64,000 nt of DNA, from contig NC_053149.1 in assembly GCF_016808335.1 (NCBI RefSeq), positions 22,624,451-22,688,450 on the forward strand, given 5' to 3'. Shown in pieces: positions 9,430-19,709 of this stretch. Origin of the DNA: Panicum virgatum. Its lineage: Eukaryota; Streptophyta; Magnoliopsida; Poales; Poaceae. A program made the translations under genes and the position numbers. The notes beneath the pieces are model-generated. The model saw nothing but the letters and a program-made list of their open reading frames with translations, searched no databases and had not been told where the DNA came from. The stretch's first letter is position 1. Every line of letters begins with the position of its first letter.

Positions 9430-10140
9430 CTTGCCACAATTGAAATCTTTAGAAGATGAGCACTGGTACACCAAGATTTAGTAAATGTATGAGCATATAG
9501 CCTATGAACTTAGATATGAGCATTTAAGTTCAATAGAGCATGGCTCAATATGCATGAAAGCACAATTTATCTAATCACTCTTATAGAGTTGTTTGTTCAC
9601 ATTGATCGTGAATAACATTCTCTTAGAGTGTTAACTCCACGTGAGACTACAAAAGATAAACTTGCAAACATGTTAGTCTCAAAATCACAAACCATAGGAT
9701 GAACTCTCCCTAAATGTGTGCATTTAGTGTTTGAATCACCAAGCAAATGTATGCACATTGATTTTGACACAATTGAGAAGTTTACTATATAGTTTGTGTT
9801 CATTGTACACATATGAAATACATACCTTATGAGATCTATGTACCATGAAAGGTAACTTTGCGTAGCTTTCTGCACACTTATCAAACCATGTAGGTTGCTT
9901 ATGGGTTAGAATTATGACACAAGCAACCCACCATATATAACACTAGGAGATGCAATATATGCAAACAACCTAGCAAAAGCAATGGAGCTACATGATGCTT
10001 GAATTGAAATCTAGCTACCATTACCTTACGGGGGACTTGGGCAATAAATATCCAAGTTGTGAGCTTAGCTTGTTTTGGCTTGAACCTTCACTTCAACTTG
10101 TAAGCTAAGCCTCCAAATCTCCCGAAGCCGTTCTTGGCTT
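9430..10140 (-). other. copia-B gag-pol spacer, start of protease region
   Basis: On the - strand this follows the gag stop. No long frame is kept. Just before SIRE-A, residues resembling KDFNCGK appear; in relatives this leads into the protease DSGC motif. So SIRE-A interrupts copia-B immediately upstream of its protease. Confidence 0.55.
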
Positions 10141-10932
10141 TAAGTTTCCTTTGGAACCCACACCATTTGAGGCCCCTTCATGTTGGTAATGATGTCTTTG
10201 GGCACCAAAATGGGGCGGTTCCAACTCCTTTCCTTCTTCCCAACCTTGTGAGCAACCACCTTGCCATTGGTCTTCTTTTTTATCACATAGGAGGTGCTAT
10301 TGCTTTTGTTCCTCTAGTTGGGCTTGGTGTAGATGAGAGAACTCTTGATTGTGAGTTTCTTCTTGTTCTTCTCATCCGGAAGCTTCTTCCTTGGTTGAGG
10401 ACACTTGTTGAACTTGTGGCCTTCTTTATGGCACTTGGAGCAAGTCACGGTGGACCCTTTCTCAAGCTTCTTCACCATGTCTTCACGGTTATCTTGAGAA
10501 GGTTGGACATTGCTCTCTATGCCTTTGCCCTTCAATCTATACAAGTCCTTCATGAGCCTTTCTACTTTTTGCTTGAGCTCATCATTCTCCTTGGCAATAA
10601 TATCATCACATGATTCTACAATAACATTCTCATTGCATTTCTCATTGCAAGGTTTAGAGCAAGATTCATCAATTAAATCAATGCAAGAAGTTGAAGCATC
10701 TACCCTAGAGATAGGAATTGCACAAGGGATAGTTTGCTTTATTTTCAAAGAGTCATTTGTATCATTAATGCTCTCAAATTTTAATTTTAGCTTTTATGCT
10801 CCTTGCTAAGCAATTTGAATTTTCACATCAAATCTTCAAAATTTGTAGTAAGAGAAGCATTTAGATCATTGAGAGCATTAAGATTTTTAATTTCTTTTGA
10901 TTGCTTCTTAATGACTTTTTGGTGCTCATAAA
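10141..10932 (-). pseudogene. gag: copia-B gag, 3' half
   Basis: The - strand reading continues the gag interrupted by Tat-1: a Lys/Asn-rich segment right after the junction, then a coiled-coil-like part, then a CX2CX4HX4C zinc knuckle (CSKCHKEGHKFNKC near 10410-10450). It ends with a VWVPKE motif near 10141-10155, like the end of SIRE-A gag. At least two stops (near 10810-10830) and a frameshift after 10314 break it. Orientation and domain order match 19710-20786. Confidence 0.85.
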
Positions 10933-10937
10933 CAAGG
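10933..10937. repeat. Target site duplicate of Tat-1, left copy (caagg)
   Basis: caagg lies directly before the left LTR and is repeated exactly after the right LTR (19705-19709). This proves a simple insertion into copia-B gag. Confidence 0.95.
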
Positions 10938-11443
10938 TGTTGACACAGAATCGCGCCAACACACTCGAATGTGCTAGAATGCGCGAACAATCGTCAAAAC
11001 GATCAACACCAGCAGAACTCTGGGCGGACCGGTCTGACCGGTTCCACAGACCGGTCTGACCGGTGTGGAGCAGAGAACCGCGAAGACCTAGAAATGCGAG
11101 CTCGGGAGGGACCCCGTCGGAGCTTGCACGGCTAGGGTTGCTCTGAGGTCGGCAGGCCACTCAGAACGTCTTCAAATGTCGTAGAGATGAAGGAAGAAAG
11201 CAATCTAGGGTTGGAAAAGGCTAGGGTTTGAGAGATAAAAAGTAATGCGATTTTTTGTATTGATTCGATTGGGAATAACCTCAATCGGCCTTAGACTTTA
11301 TATTTATAGGCCGGGGAAGACGTACCCCTTCACGAGTAGGATTACATGAGGACTCTTTACAAAAACCCTAATTCTTTTCGGACTGCACAGACCAGACCGG
11401 TCTGACCGGTCGGCCTCTGAACTGCCAGAATTGGCTGTCAACA
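10938..11443 (-). repeat. 3' LTR of Tat-1 (left)
   Basis: 506 bp, TGTTGACA...TGTCAACA. TATA box on the - strand at about 11298-11308 (CTATAAATA). Upstream of it on the - strand (11395-11411) is one GACCGGTCTGACCGGTC. Downstream, two more copies sit at 11027 and 11049, exactly 22 bp apart. Confidence 0.95.
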
Positions 11444-11462
11444 TATGCCCCCCTGCTTTTTG
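11444..11462 (-). other. Polypurine tract of Tat-1
   Basis: - strand reads AAAAAGCAGGGGGGCATA directly before the 3' LTR, giving the plus-strand primer and fixing the - orientation. Confidence 0.85.
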
Positions 11463-11575
11463 GTGAGTTTCACAAGCCAAAAAGCAAGAACTATCCTGAT
11501 GTACATGTTTTACACAGAGCATACAAGTCTAAAAACAAAACTAAGGGCGATATCTAACACTGGCCATGTTTGTCT

Positions 11576-13044
11576 TCATGCAATTTGCCATACGCTAGGA
11601 CATAATTTCTTCAAGTATCTCCCATTGATAGCTCTAGGTAGATGCTCACCTTGCACCGTCTCCATCACATATGAGTTACCGGAGACAACCTTGACAATCT
11701 TGTACGGACCCTCCCAACTTGGCGACCACTTACCAAACTTGTTGTTTTTCATCCCAATAGGCAAAATTGTCTTCCAAACTAGATCTCCAACCTGAAAAGA
11801 TTTAAGTTTTACCTTTTTGTTGTAAGCTCTAGCCACCCGAAGCTTATCCTTCTCAATCTCTTTCAAAGCCCTCAAATGTTTGTCGGTCACCTCATCAATA
11901 TTATCCATCATCACATCATGGTAATCAACAGCGGAAAGATCATTTTGCTTTGCCAACCTATATGCGCCCAGATTTACCTCAATGGGTAAAACGGCCTCTT
12001 GACCATACACAAGCTCAAAATGAGTAACCTTAGTAGCACCATGTCTAGATATACGATGAGCCCACAATGCTTCGGATAACACCTCATGCCACATCTTAGG
12101 ATTTTCTTCTATCTTCTTCTTGACAAGCTTGATCAAAATCTTATTACTAGACCCAGCCTGTCCATTGGTCTGAGCATAGTATGGAGATGAATTGAGCAAC
12201 TTAATCTTATAAGATTAGGCAAAGGAATGCACCTCCTTTGATATAAACAAAGAACCTTGATCCGTTGTTAAAATTTGTAGAATGCCGAATCTATGAATAA
12301 TATGCTCAGTAATAAACTCAATTACCTCCTTATGTGTCATATTCTTCAAAGGAACCGCTTCGGTCCATTTAGTGAAATAATCCGTAGCAACCAACACAAA
12401 GCGATGCCCTTTTGAAGATGGAGGATTAATCTGTCCAATGAAATCCAACCCACAACCTCGGAATGGCCATGGTTTAATAATAGGATGCATTAACGCAGCA
12501 TGCACCAATTGCAAATCACCAAACCGCTGATATTCTTCACACCCTTTATAGTATTTGAAACAATCGGATAGCTTGGTGGGCCAATAAAATTGGCTCTTCT
12601 AAGTAACCACTTCATCTTGGGAGCCGATTGATGAGTACCACAAATACCTTCATGAACCTCACCCATAGCAACCCGAGCCTGATCTGAGTTTAAACACTTG
12701 AGGAGCAAATCTTCGGCAATTCGACGATAAAGTTCATCGTCAATTAAAACATACTTGAAAGCCAAACTCCGAATATTTCTCTCTGTGCCACGACCAGGAT
12801 CTCTCAAATACGACATAAGAGGAACCCTCCAATCCTGGGCTTCGGCCGAGACAATTGAATCATCTTTTTTGGCCGAATTAGAACCAGTAGTTGCATCACC
12901 GGTCAGACCGGTCTCTAGACCGGTCAGACCGGTCTGGGCGGTCAGACCGGTTTTGCTGACCGGTCGGACCGGTGCGTCCAGAACTAGACACTCGGCTTTT
13001 GTTTGCATCGGCTTGCGAATGTTGAAATATTTTTTCGTAACATT
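11576..13044 (-). pseudogene. pol: Tat-1 integrase
   Basis: The - strand shows an N-terminal zinc-binding part (VHEGICGTH, later KGCEEYQ after a frame change), then the core: D in GCGLDFIGQI, D in TTDQGSLF, and a C-terminal part with the QVGDLVW motif. Breaks: one base is missing near 12585-12592, shifting frame, and TAA at 12215 interrupts the core. The third catalytic position is changed: in NGQAGSSNK a Gly (GGG) stands where this family has Glu, so the enzyme would be dead even without the breaks. In frame with the preceding RNase H apart from TAA 13045. Confidence 0.9.
12897..12977 (-). repeat. ACCGGT palindrome cluster in the aRNH-integrase linker, Tat-1
   Basis: Four GGTCAGACCGGT-type motifs with anchor positions 12903, 12924, 12942 and 12964 (spacings 21, 18 and 22). 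They lie inside the open frame and are read as TGLTG and PVRPV type peptides. Confidence 0.85.
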
Positions 13045-13515
13045 TTAGCCAGATGCTTGTTGAGCCAGAGTATTTGCCTTTCCATTCTCTTCCCTCGGAA
13101 TATGTTTGATAATAAATTCATCGAAGGAAGAAATAATATCGAGGCATTTATCAAGATATGCATTTAGAAAACCATTATAACACTGGCATACCTTAGATAC
13201 TTGCTGCACCACCAGAAGAGAATCTCCAAAGGCTTCAACATGCTTCACGCCCATGGATTGCAAGAATTCCAAGCCAAATAGAAGAGCCTCATATTCAAAT
13301 TGGTTATTTGTGCACTCTTCTTCCAATCGGTTTGAAAATTCAAAAACAGCACCATTCGGAGAAATAAGAACAGCACCAATCCCTTGACCATCATCACAAA
13401 CCGATCCATCAGAGTACAACTTCCATGGTGTGCAAGTAATATAGCCGACTTCTAAATCATGCTTTTCATTAATCCGATGCTCAACAATAAAATCCACTAC
13501 AATTTGGCCTCTCAT
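13045..13515 (-). pseudogene. pol: Tat-1 second (archaeal-type) RNase H
   Basis: Starts WKLYSDGSVCDDGQGIGAVL with the first Asp, has E in NNQFEYEALLFGLEF, D in EAFGDSLLVV and a later D/E region in PREENGKANTLAQQA. This type of RNase H in addition to the usual one is known from the Tat lineage. The segment is bounded by in-frame stops TGA (13531) and TAA (13045), so it was once continuous with RT and integrase. Confidence 0.88.
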
Positions 13516-13530
13516 AGATTTTAAAGGTTC

Positions 13531-13914
13531 TCAAGCCAAATCATACTCAACCAAAGCATAAGCCCACTTACCGATTCTACCACTTAAAATCGGTTTTTGT
13601 AACATATGTTTGATCACATCGGTTTGACATACTACTATGCAAGTACTAGATAGTAGATAATGTCTCAATTTGGTACAAGCATAATAAAGAGACAAACATA
13701 ACTTCTCAATAAATGTATACCTCGTCTCCGCATCAATAAGTCGTCGGCTTAAATATGTAATAATGTATTCCTTCCCTTCGGTCTCTTGAGTCGAAACAGC
13801 CCCAATAACCTTGTCTTCAGCAGCCACATAAAGTCTGCAAGGTACTCCTCTCCTAGGTGCTTTGAGTACGGGTGGTGAAGACAAATAAATCTTGATCTTC
13901 TCAAACGCTTCTTG
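13531..13914 (-). pseudogene. pol: Tat-1 gypsy-type RNase H
   Basis: The RH domain of the gypsy polymerase (RLYVAAEDKVIGAVSTQE, YLSRRLIDAETRYTFIEK, LYYACTKLRHYL). It is in phase with RT upstream (one TAG at 13915) and with the second RNase H downstream (one TGA at 13531). Confidence 0.87.
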
Positions 13915-14880
13915 CTATTTTGCCCCCCAAGTAAATTCGGTTTCATCTTTTAACCGAAGAATAGGAGTAAAAGTATCGATCTTCCCGGACAAGTTAGATA
14001 TAAATCTTCTCAAGAAATTTACCTTGCCCAAGAACTTCTGTAAACCCTTCTTGCGTGTACGGGCTTCAACCTTCTTCATGGCTTCAACTCTCTTAGGATC
14101 AATCTCTATTCCCTTCTCATGAATAATGAAGCCAAGAAACTTTCCAGCCGATACACCAAAAGCACATTTGAGTGGATTCATCTTTAAACCATACCGGCGC
14201 ATCCTTTCAAGAGCAATTCTCAAATCGGCTAAATGATGATCTAAACCGGCCGATTTAATGACAATATCATCAATATACACTTCCAAGATGACACCAATCA
14301 AATCATGGAAGATTAAATTTATAGCTCTTTGATAAGTAGCACCCGCATTTTTCAAACCAAAAGTCATAACCACCCACTCAAACAAGCCGACAAATCCCGG
14401 ACATCTAAAGGCCGTTTTAGATATATCTTCTTCGGCCATAAATATCTGATTGTAACCGGCGTTACCATCAAGAAAACTAATAACACGATGTCCGGAAGCC
14501 TCATTGATCAACATATCGGCTATAGGCATAGGATATTCATCCTTGGGAGTATCTTTATTAAGATCTCTAAAATCAATGCACACTCTAATTTTCCCCAAAT
14601 CTTTCTTCTCAACGGGCACAATATTAGAGATCCAATCAGCATAACGACAAGACCGAATAAATCCAGCATCAAGTAAACGATTAATTTCAGTTTTAATTCG
14701 GTCATAAATAATGGGATTGAAACGCCTAACCGGTTGTTTATAAGGTCTAAAACCGGATTTAATTGGTAAACGATGCTCAACAAGATCATGACTCAAACCA
14801 AGCATTTCATGATACTCCCAAGCAAAACAATCAACATATTCCTTCAATAAATTAACCAAATCGGCTTTATATTCAACCGA
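13915..14880 (-). pseudogene. pol: Tat-1 reverse transcriptase
   Basis: Copies element RNA into DNA. Visible are the PVRRFNP and DWISNIVPVEKK segments, CIDFRDLNKDTPKD, FLDGNAGYNQI, TFGLKNAGATYQRA and the catalytic YIDDIVI (the usual form is YVDD). The frame is open from before 14859 to TAG 13915, and the start is not clear because upstream sequence is the palindrome-rich linker. It is the longest undamaged part of pol. Confidence 0.92.
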
Positions 14881-15066
14881 TAAATTTTGTTTACAAAAGT
14901 CGGCCTAGGAATAGTTCCATCACCAATGTCTACCTTTCCTAAAGGATCGGCCGATGTAAACCCTTTGCCCAACTTATCTAGATAATCAGAATCTTCAATG
15001 GCTTCACACATATCGTTCGTACGCGCCCGATATTGATCTAGCCTCTGCTACAGCCATTCTGCGTTG

Positions 15067-15189
15067 GACCGGTCTAACCGGTCGGGGTGTCCAGTCTGAC
15101 CGGTCGGCCCTGTGCGCCGAACGGAACAGGACCGGTCTGACCGGTCGGCACGGGCGGTCTGACCGGTCGGCACGGGCGGTCTGACCGGT
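15067..15189 (-). repeat. 22-bp-pitch ACCGGT palindrome ladder between protease and RT, Tat-1
   Basis: Five GACCGGTCTGACCGGT-like motifs. The first two start at 15067 and 15089 (22 bp). The last three, anchored on the central TCTGA, are at 15136, 15158 and 15180 (22 and 22 bp). On the - strand they read as Arg/Ser/Asp or Pro/Val/Arg repeats. Confidence 0.9.
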
Positions 15190-15221
15190 CGCTTCTGTAG
15201 CTTCTGTTGTACTCATCTGAT

Positions 15222-16481
15222 TTACATTAAATGATTTAACCGATTATCCATCGGCTTTAGTACAACAGAGACAAAACCATACTTAGTGCAACTAATCAAA
15301 TCATAATCGGACAGATCCATGCATGATAAACATTTGACGTTGTCGTGTGCACTAATAGAATCCGAATCGGCTAAAGCAACAAAGGATGAAGTGTCCCCAT
15401 GGACAATCTCAACCTCATCGCCGATCCACTGAACAAGAAACTGATGCAAGGTAGAAGGAACACACTGATTTGCATGAATCCAATCCCTCCCAAGAATCAA
15501 ATTGTAGTTACCTTGCACTTCTGAGATGAAGAAAGCTGTAGCAAGAGTCTTACTCCCAATGGTGAGCTCCATGGAAGCAACTCCTTTGGCGCTAAGGGGC
15601 TCGCTCCCTCCAACGCCGCTGACTGTCATGTTCGTCTTGATCAAGTCTTCGTCTTGGCCGCCGAGCTTCTTGTATAATGAGTAGGGCATAAGATTTACAA
15701 TAGCCCCACCATCCACTAGCATGCGAGTCACCGGCTTTCCGTTGATGTGTCCCATCATGTAAAGAGCCTTGAGGTGATTGTCTTTCTCGCTTGGCTTCTG
15801 GAACACAGCTTCACGGGGACCAAACTGAAGATGAGCCATGTCTTCCTCTGGAACCACAAAGTAATCCGAAGACAAGTGCACCACGTTAAACTCCAAATTG
15901 GTGCGCTCCAGAGACGCTTCATAATCCACCAATTCCTCGTCTTCGGCTATTGGAGGAACTGCTGGGGCTTCGTCAACAGAAGAAACCAAAACGGGCGGCA
16001 CTGATTCGGCTACTGGCTCTGCAAAAGGCTCGACCAGTCTGACCGGTTGGTCAGAGCGGTCTGACCGGTCTATCTGACCGGTCTGACTGGTCAGCTGCAG
16101 CGGTCCGACTGGTCTGGCTGGCTGATCAGCTGTCTTGGCCTTCCAAACCTTGCTCTGAGGGAACATGGGCCTGTATATGTTGAAGTCCTCATCCCTCTTC
16201 TTCTCTTTCTCCTGCTCCTTCTTTTCTTTGTTGCGAAGGCGCTGCAATTTCCTCTTTTGTATATGAGTTAAACCCGAAGGGCACCACCTAGGCTGATGGT
16301 ACTTGTCCGCCGTGCTCTTGCTGCTACCGGCCTCATGATCATTGGCCATGACCGGCTTTTGCGAAGGAACGTCAACCGATGTATCTATATCCATCGATTT
16401 CTTACCCGTATTCTTTATGGGCACCTTGATTTCACCGATTTGAACCACAACATCGGCTTTAAGCTTCTTTGGGTCGGCCAC
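15222..16481 (-). CDS. pro: Tat-1 protease region (419 aa open frame)
   Basis: Aspartic protease that matures the polyprotein. A Lys-rich segment (about residues 70-105) is followed by a linker made of the element palindromes, then the retropepsin active site LVDGGAIVNLMPYSLYKKLG (about 255-275) and a GSKTLATAFFISEVQGNYNLILGRDW segment containing the ILGRDWI signature. DGGA replaces the usual D[ST]GA, as in many plant gypsy proteases. It is intact, ending at TAA. A shared frame with gag or RT is not clear here because both flanks are damaged. Confidence 0.85.
   Translation of the reverse strand: MADPKKLKADVVVQIGEIKVPIKNTGKKSMDIDTSVDVPSQKPVMANDHEAGSSKSTADKYHQPRWCPSGLTHIQKRKLQRLRNKEKKEQEKEKKRDEDFNIYRPMFPQSKVWKAKTADQPARPVGPLQLTSQTGQIDRSDRSDQPVRLVEPFAEPVAESVPPVLVSSVDEAPAVPPIAEDEELVDYEASLERTNLEFNVVHLSSDYFVVPEEDMAHLQFGPREAVFQKPSEKDNHLKALYMMGHINGKPVTRMLVDGGAIVNLMPYSLYKKLGGQDEDLIKTNMTVSGVGGSEPLSAKGVASMELTIGSKTLATAFFISEVQGNYNLILGRDWIHANQCVPSTLHQFLVQWIGDEVEIVHGDTSSFVALADSDSISAHDNVKCLSCMDLSDYDLISCTKYGFVSVVLKPMDNRLNHLM
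16030..16115 (-). repeat. 22-bp-pitch palindrome ladder inside the protease ORF, Tat-1
   Basis: Motif anchors (TCTGA or TCCGA) at 16038, 16060, 16082 and 16104: three successive intervals of exactly 22 bp, all within the open protease frame. An extra half copy is at 16073. Confidence 0.92.
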
Positions 16482-16557
16482 AGGCTTCTGCTCCCCTTTC
16501 TTCTCCTTGACGCGTTACTCGAACCTCGGAACAGGAGCTTGGCCCGACCTCTGATGA

Positions 16558-16600
16558 GACCGGTCTGACCGGTCGGAGGTGACCTGTCTGACCGGTGTAG
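16558..16600 (-). repeat. Palindrome pair between gag and protease, Tat-1
   Basis: Two GACCGGTCTGACCGGT-like motifs with anchors 16564 and 16587 (23 bp). Confidence 0.8.
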
Positions 16601-16667
16601 CCTGCTGCACTGGACCAGATTGGCGTGGTCCCAATCTGTCATGTACTAGTACTCTGGAGCTTTCCCC

Positions 16668-18583
16668 CTAATAATGTGGAGGATAAGGCATCGAAAAACA
16701 CAGCATCCATATCCTTTCATGCTCCCACATTGGATTTGTTGCATTTGACACCGGTGGCATCCATGGCATGGTAGCATACATCTTCTGAGGAGAATACAAT
16801 GTGACAACATCACCTCTGTGCCTGCTGAATTCCCTCCTCGGGGACGCTGGACGATCTTGGCGCGGTGGTGATTGCGGTCTCTTTTTTAGCGGCCGATCGT
16901 TTTGAACGGCCTTTGTGTACTTGTTCAACAACTAGTTAAAGGTGGGCTTCTGATTAGTAGCTCTTCCCTGCACCTTCACCTCATTGGTTTTCCAAGTACC
17001 CACTTCCGGACGTTTTGGCTTGAAAGTCCAGGGACGGTCACCAGGGCGGTCAGACCGGCTGGAGGAACCGGTCTGACCGGTTGTGCCTGATCAGCAGACC
17101 GATTTTCTGGTGGAGAGCTTCCTTGCCCCCCGAGTCTGGGATTTCTGACAATGATCTTCAGAGTATCCTTGCCATCATCAGTCTTCTCTTTGATAACTTC
17201 CCGGGCAAGGATCTTGTCACTTGTATTCATCGGTCTTGGATCACCGATGACAACATGCTTCCCCTTAGCTCCTTCGGCTTGCTCCAGCCGAATGAGCACC
17301 TTTGGATTGTTCAATTCCAGCATATGAATAGGAAAAGGAGCTTTGTCAATTTGCATCTCAGAAAGTACCAATCGTCCTTCATTAATGGCCGATTATACCT
17401 GTCGACGAAAAACATTACAATCAGTAGTAGCATGAGATGTAGAGTTATGCCACTTACAATATGCATGTCGTTTAAGTTCGTCAGGAGATGGAATAGCATG
17501 TGACAATTGGATGTTACCATTCTTAAGCAATTCATCAAAAATCCGATCACACTTAGAAACACCAAAAGTAAATTTCAGCTCCTCTTGCCGATTCTTTTGA
17601 ATCGGCTTGAGAGACGGAACGGAACCGGGTTTGGCCTTTGATGGCCAAACAAATTCAGCGGCATATACTTCCTTACCATCATCGTCCGAAATATCCGAAT
17701 CATGATCAAGAACATGTGTGTTGGACCGATGAGGCTTGAAAGTATCTTTAGAATTTTTGTACTTAAATTCAGTGCCAATAGCTCGCATTTGCAAATGATT
17801 AATCGTAATGTAATCAAAACCTTCAAGTTTCTCCTTCAAATAAGAACGCAAGCCATTAAACGCTAAATCCGCCAAATCCTTTTCCGAAAGAGTTGAATGA
17901 AAACACCAATTTTTTAAAGCTTTAAATCTTTTGAAGTAATCCAAAATCGATTCATCTTGGTTTTGTTTAATCGATGTCAAATCTAACAATCGAACTTCGG
18001 CTTCCCCACTATAGAAGTGATCATGAAATTTGCGCTCCAATTGATTCCAATTCAAAATAGATCCCGGCACAAGCGAGGAAAACCAAGAGAAAGCAGTTCC
18101 AGTCAAAGACAAAGAAAACAAGCGAACCCGCAAAGCATCATTAAGACCCGCTTCTCCCAATTGCAAGACATATTGGCTAACATGCTCCCAAGTCGTACGA
18201 GAATCTTCACCATTGAATTTGACAAACTCGGGAACGTGCCAACCAGCAGGATATGAAATAAAATCAAACTCAGGAGGATATGGCTTTTGATATAAACACG
18301 ACCCGCCCATATCAATCCCAAGTTTAGATATAAATACACCGGCCAAATCTTCTTTAAATCTATTAAAATCGGCCTGATAAGCACCATTGGCCGAAGTATA
18401 CGAAGAGGATGAAACACTTTGAATGGTAGGACTGGAGTAAGCCACATTAGTGTTAGGAATCAGTCCTCGATGAGGTCCAGATCCCTGCTGTGATGTAACA
18501 TGGGGCCCTGTATACATCACCATCTCATTAGTTCGGCTAGGGATGGCCGAACTAGGGTTGGACGTGTGCGGCACAGAGGGCAC
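16668..18583 (-). pseudogene. gag: Tat-1 Gag
   Basis: Retrotransposon gag domain on the - strand at about 18250-17900 (TWEHVSQYVLQLGEAGLND, then FSWFSSLVPGSILNWNQLE), then a zinc-knuckle variant CKWHNSTSHATTDC (CX2HX4HX4C) near 17460-17420. Breaks: TAA at 17393-17395 in frame with the next block (to 16976), then a frameshift near 16980, a TAG near 16934, and a last block to 16668. The first gag block (17393-18583) is otherwise open. A palindrome cluster lies within the region. Confidence 0.9.
17048..17082 (-). repeat. Palindrome pair inside gag C-terminus, Tat-1
   Basis: Anchors 17050 and 17072: exactly 22 bp. Read in the - strand frame as part of a Pro/Val-rich peptide. Confidence 0.85.
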
Positions 18584-18596
18584 TAGCTGCTGTCCC

Positions 18597-18632
18597 GTCA
18601 GACCGGTCAGACCGGTCGCGTAACCGGTCTGA
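18597..18632 (-). repeat. Palindrome cluster before the gag domain, Tat-1
   Basis: Anchors 18598, 18607 and 18628 (9 and 21 bp). Same GACCGGT core. Confidence 0.8.
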
Positions 18633-18755
18633 CTGCCAGCACTGGTGGCGCATGGACAGTAGATGGCAACGGAGTTTGCCTAGGAACGAGTTCGGCGGCA
18701 TCCCATAGAATTGATCTTGGGTAAAAGACGTGCTAGCCAAATCTGCTTCTGTGAA

Positions 18756-19124
18756 TTAAGCGCCACTCTCGACAGTTTTACCCTTTTTACGCGCTGCAAT
18801 TTCATCATTAAGCCCAGGAAGAGTCTCTCCCGCAGCTACTTGCGCAGCAGATATTTTTGAATCTACCATGAGAGAGAATTGTTTAACTAATTCAGAAGGA
18901 TCATTAGGAAGTACCTCGACCTTGTCTTGGTTTAACTTGAACGATGGCATCACGAACTCCCCAACCCTCTTGAATAGGCCTCCTCGCTCCTTCTTAAATC
19001 CCTTAAGAAGCTGCTCCTTCAGGTGCTCTTCAGCGATGAGGTAGGCCTTGCGCTCCTCTTCAGTGAGCTCCTCCATGGTTGCCTTGATGACATTTTTGTT
19101 GTGGATTTCACCATGAGTACCCAT
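18756..19124 (-). CDS. N-terminal Gag leader peptide, Tat-1
   Basis: 122-residue open frame starting MGTHGEIHNKN, 75 bp inside the 5' LTR and just after the primer site. Charged and helical in appearance (EELTEEERKAYLIAEEHLKE), ending KKGKTVESGA. It sits where the first Gag residues are expected and probably was the N-terminus of Gag, now cut off by a TAA. No known domain recognised. Confidence 0.65.
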   Translation of the reverse strand: MGTHGEIHNKNVIKATMEELTEEERKAYLIAEEHLKEQLLKGFKKERGGLFKRVGEFVMPSFKLNQDKVEVLPNDPSELVKQFSLMVDSKISAAQVAAGETLPGLNDEIAARKKGKTVESGA

Positions 19125-19171
19125 CTTCTTGGAGAATCTAGATTAGATCGGTTTTAAAACTAGATTAATCT

Positions 19172-19191
19172 AGTCCCCAGCGGAGTCGCCA
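19172..19191 (-). other. Primer binding site of Tat-1
   Basis: - strand reads TGGCGACTCCGCTGGGGACT, 7 nt inside the 5' LTR. The TGGCGA start and GC-rich body are those of a tRNA 3'-end complement; I do not assign the tRNA. Confidence 0.75.
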
Positions 19192-19198
19192 AAAAGTG

Positions 19199-19704
19199 TG
19201 TTGACACAAAATCGTGCCAACACACTCGAATGTGCTAGAATGCGCAAACGATCGTCAAAACGATCAACACCAGCAGAACTCTGGGCAGACCGGTCTGACC
19301 GGTTCCACAGACCGGTCTGACCGGTGTGGAGCAGAGAACCGCGAAGACTTAGAAACGCGAGCTCGGGAGGGACCCCGTCGGAGCTTGTGCGTCTAGGGTT
19401 GCTCTGAGGTCGGTAGGCCACTCAGAACGTCTTCAAACGTCGTAGAGACTAAGGAAGAAAGCAATCTAGGGTTGGAAAAGGCTAGGGTTTGAGAGATAAA
19501 AAGTAATGTGATTTTTTGTATTGATTCGATTGGGAATAACCTCAATCGGCCTTAGCCTTTATATTTATAGGCCAGGGAAGACGTACCCCTTCACGAGTAG
19601 GATTATATGAGGACTCTTTACAAAAACCCTAATTCTTCTCGGACTGCACAGACCAGACCAGTCTGACCAGTCGGCCTCTGAACTGCCAGAATTGGCTGTC
19701 AACA
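19199..19704 (-). repeat. 5' LTR of Tat-1 (right)
   Basis: 506 bp, same termini as the left LTR. Palindromes at 19288 and 19310 are again 22 bp apart. The upstream U3 copy (19656-19672) has lost its central CG twice (ACCAGT for ACCGGT), in contrast to the other LTR. Confidence 0.95.
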
Positions 19705-19709
19705 CAAGG
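19705..19709. repeat. Target site duplicate of Tat-1, right copy (caagg)
   Basis: Exact match to 10933-10937. Confidence 0.95.

Larger units (their letters stand above)
10938..19704 (-). mobile_element. Tat-1: complete Ty3/gypsy Tat-lineage retrotransposon (8.77 kb)
   Basis: Bounded by two 506-bp LTRs (10938-11443 and 19199-19704) starting TGTTGACA and ending TGTCAACA, with a perfect 5-bp target duplicate. On the - strand the order is gag, protease, RT, RNase H, a second archaeal-type RNase H, integrase, which is diagnostic of the Tat lineage. The two LTRs differ at about 21 of 506 positions by hand count (about 18 transitions), about 4%. All ORFs but the protease are broken, so it is not autonomous now. 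Confidence 0.95.
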
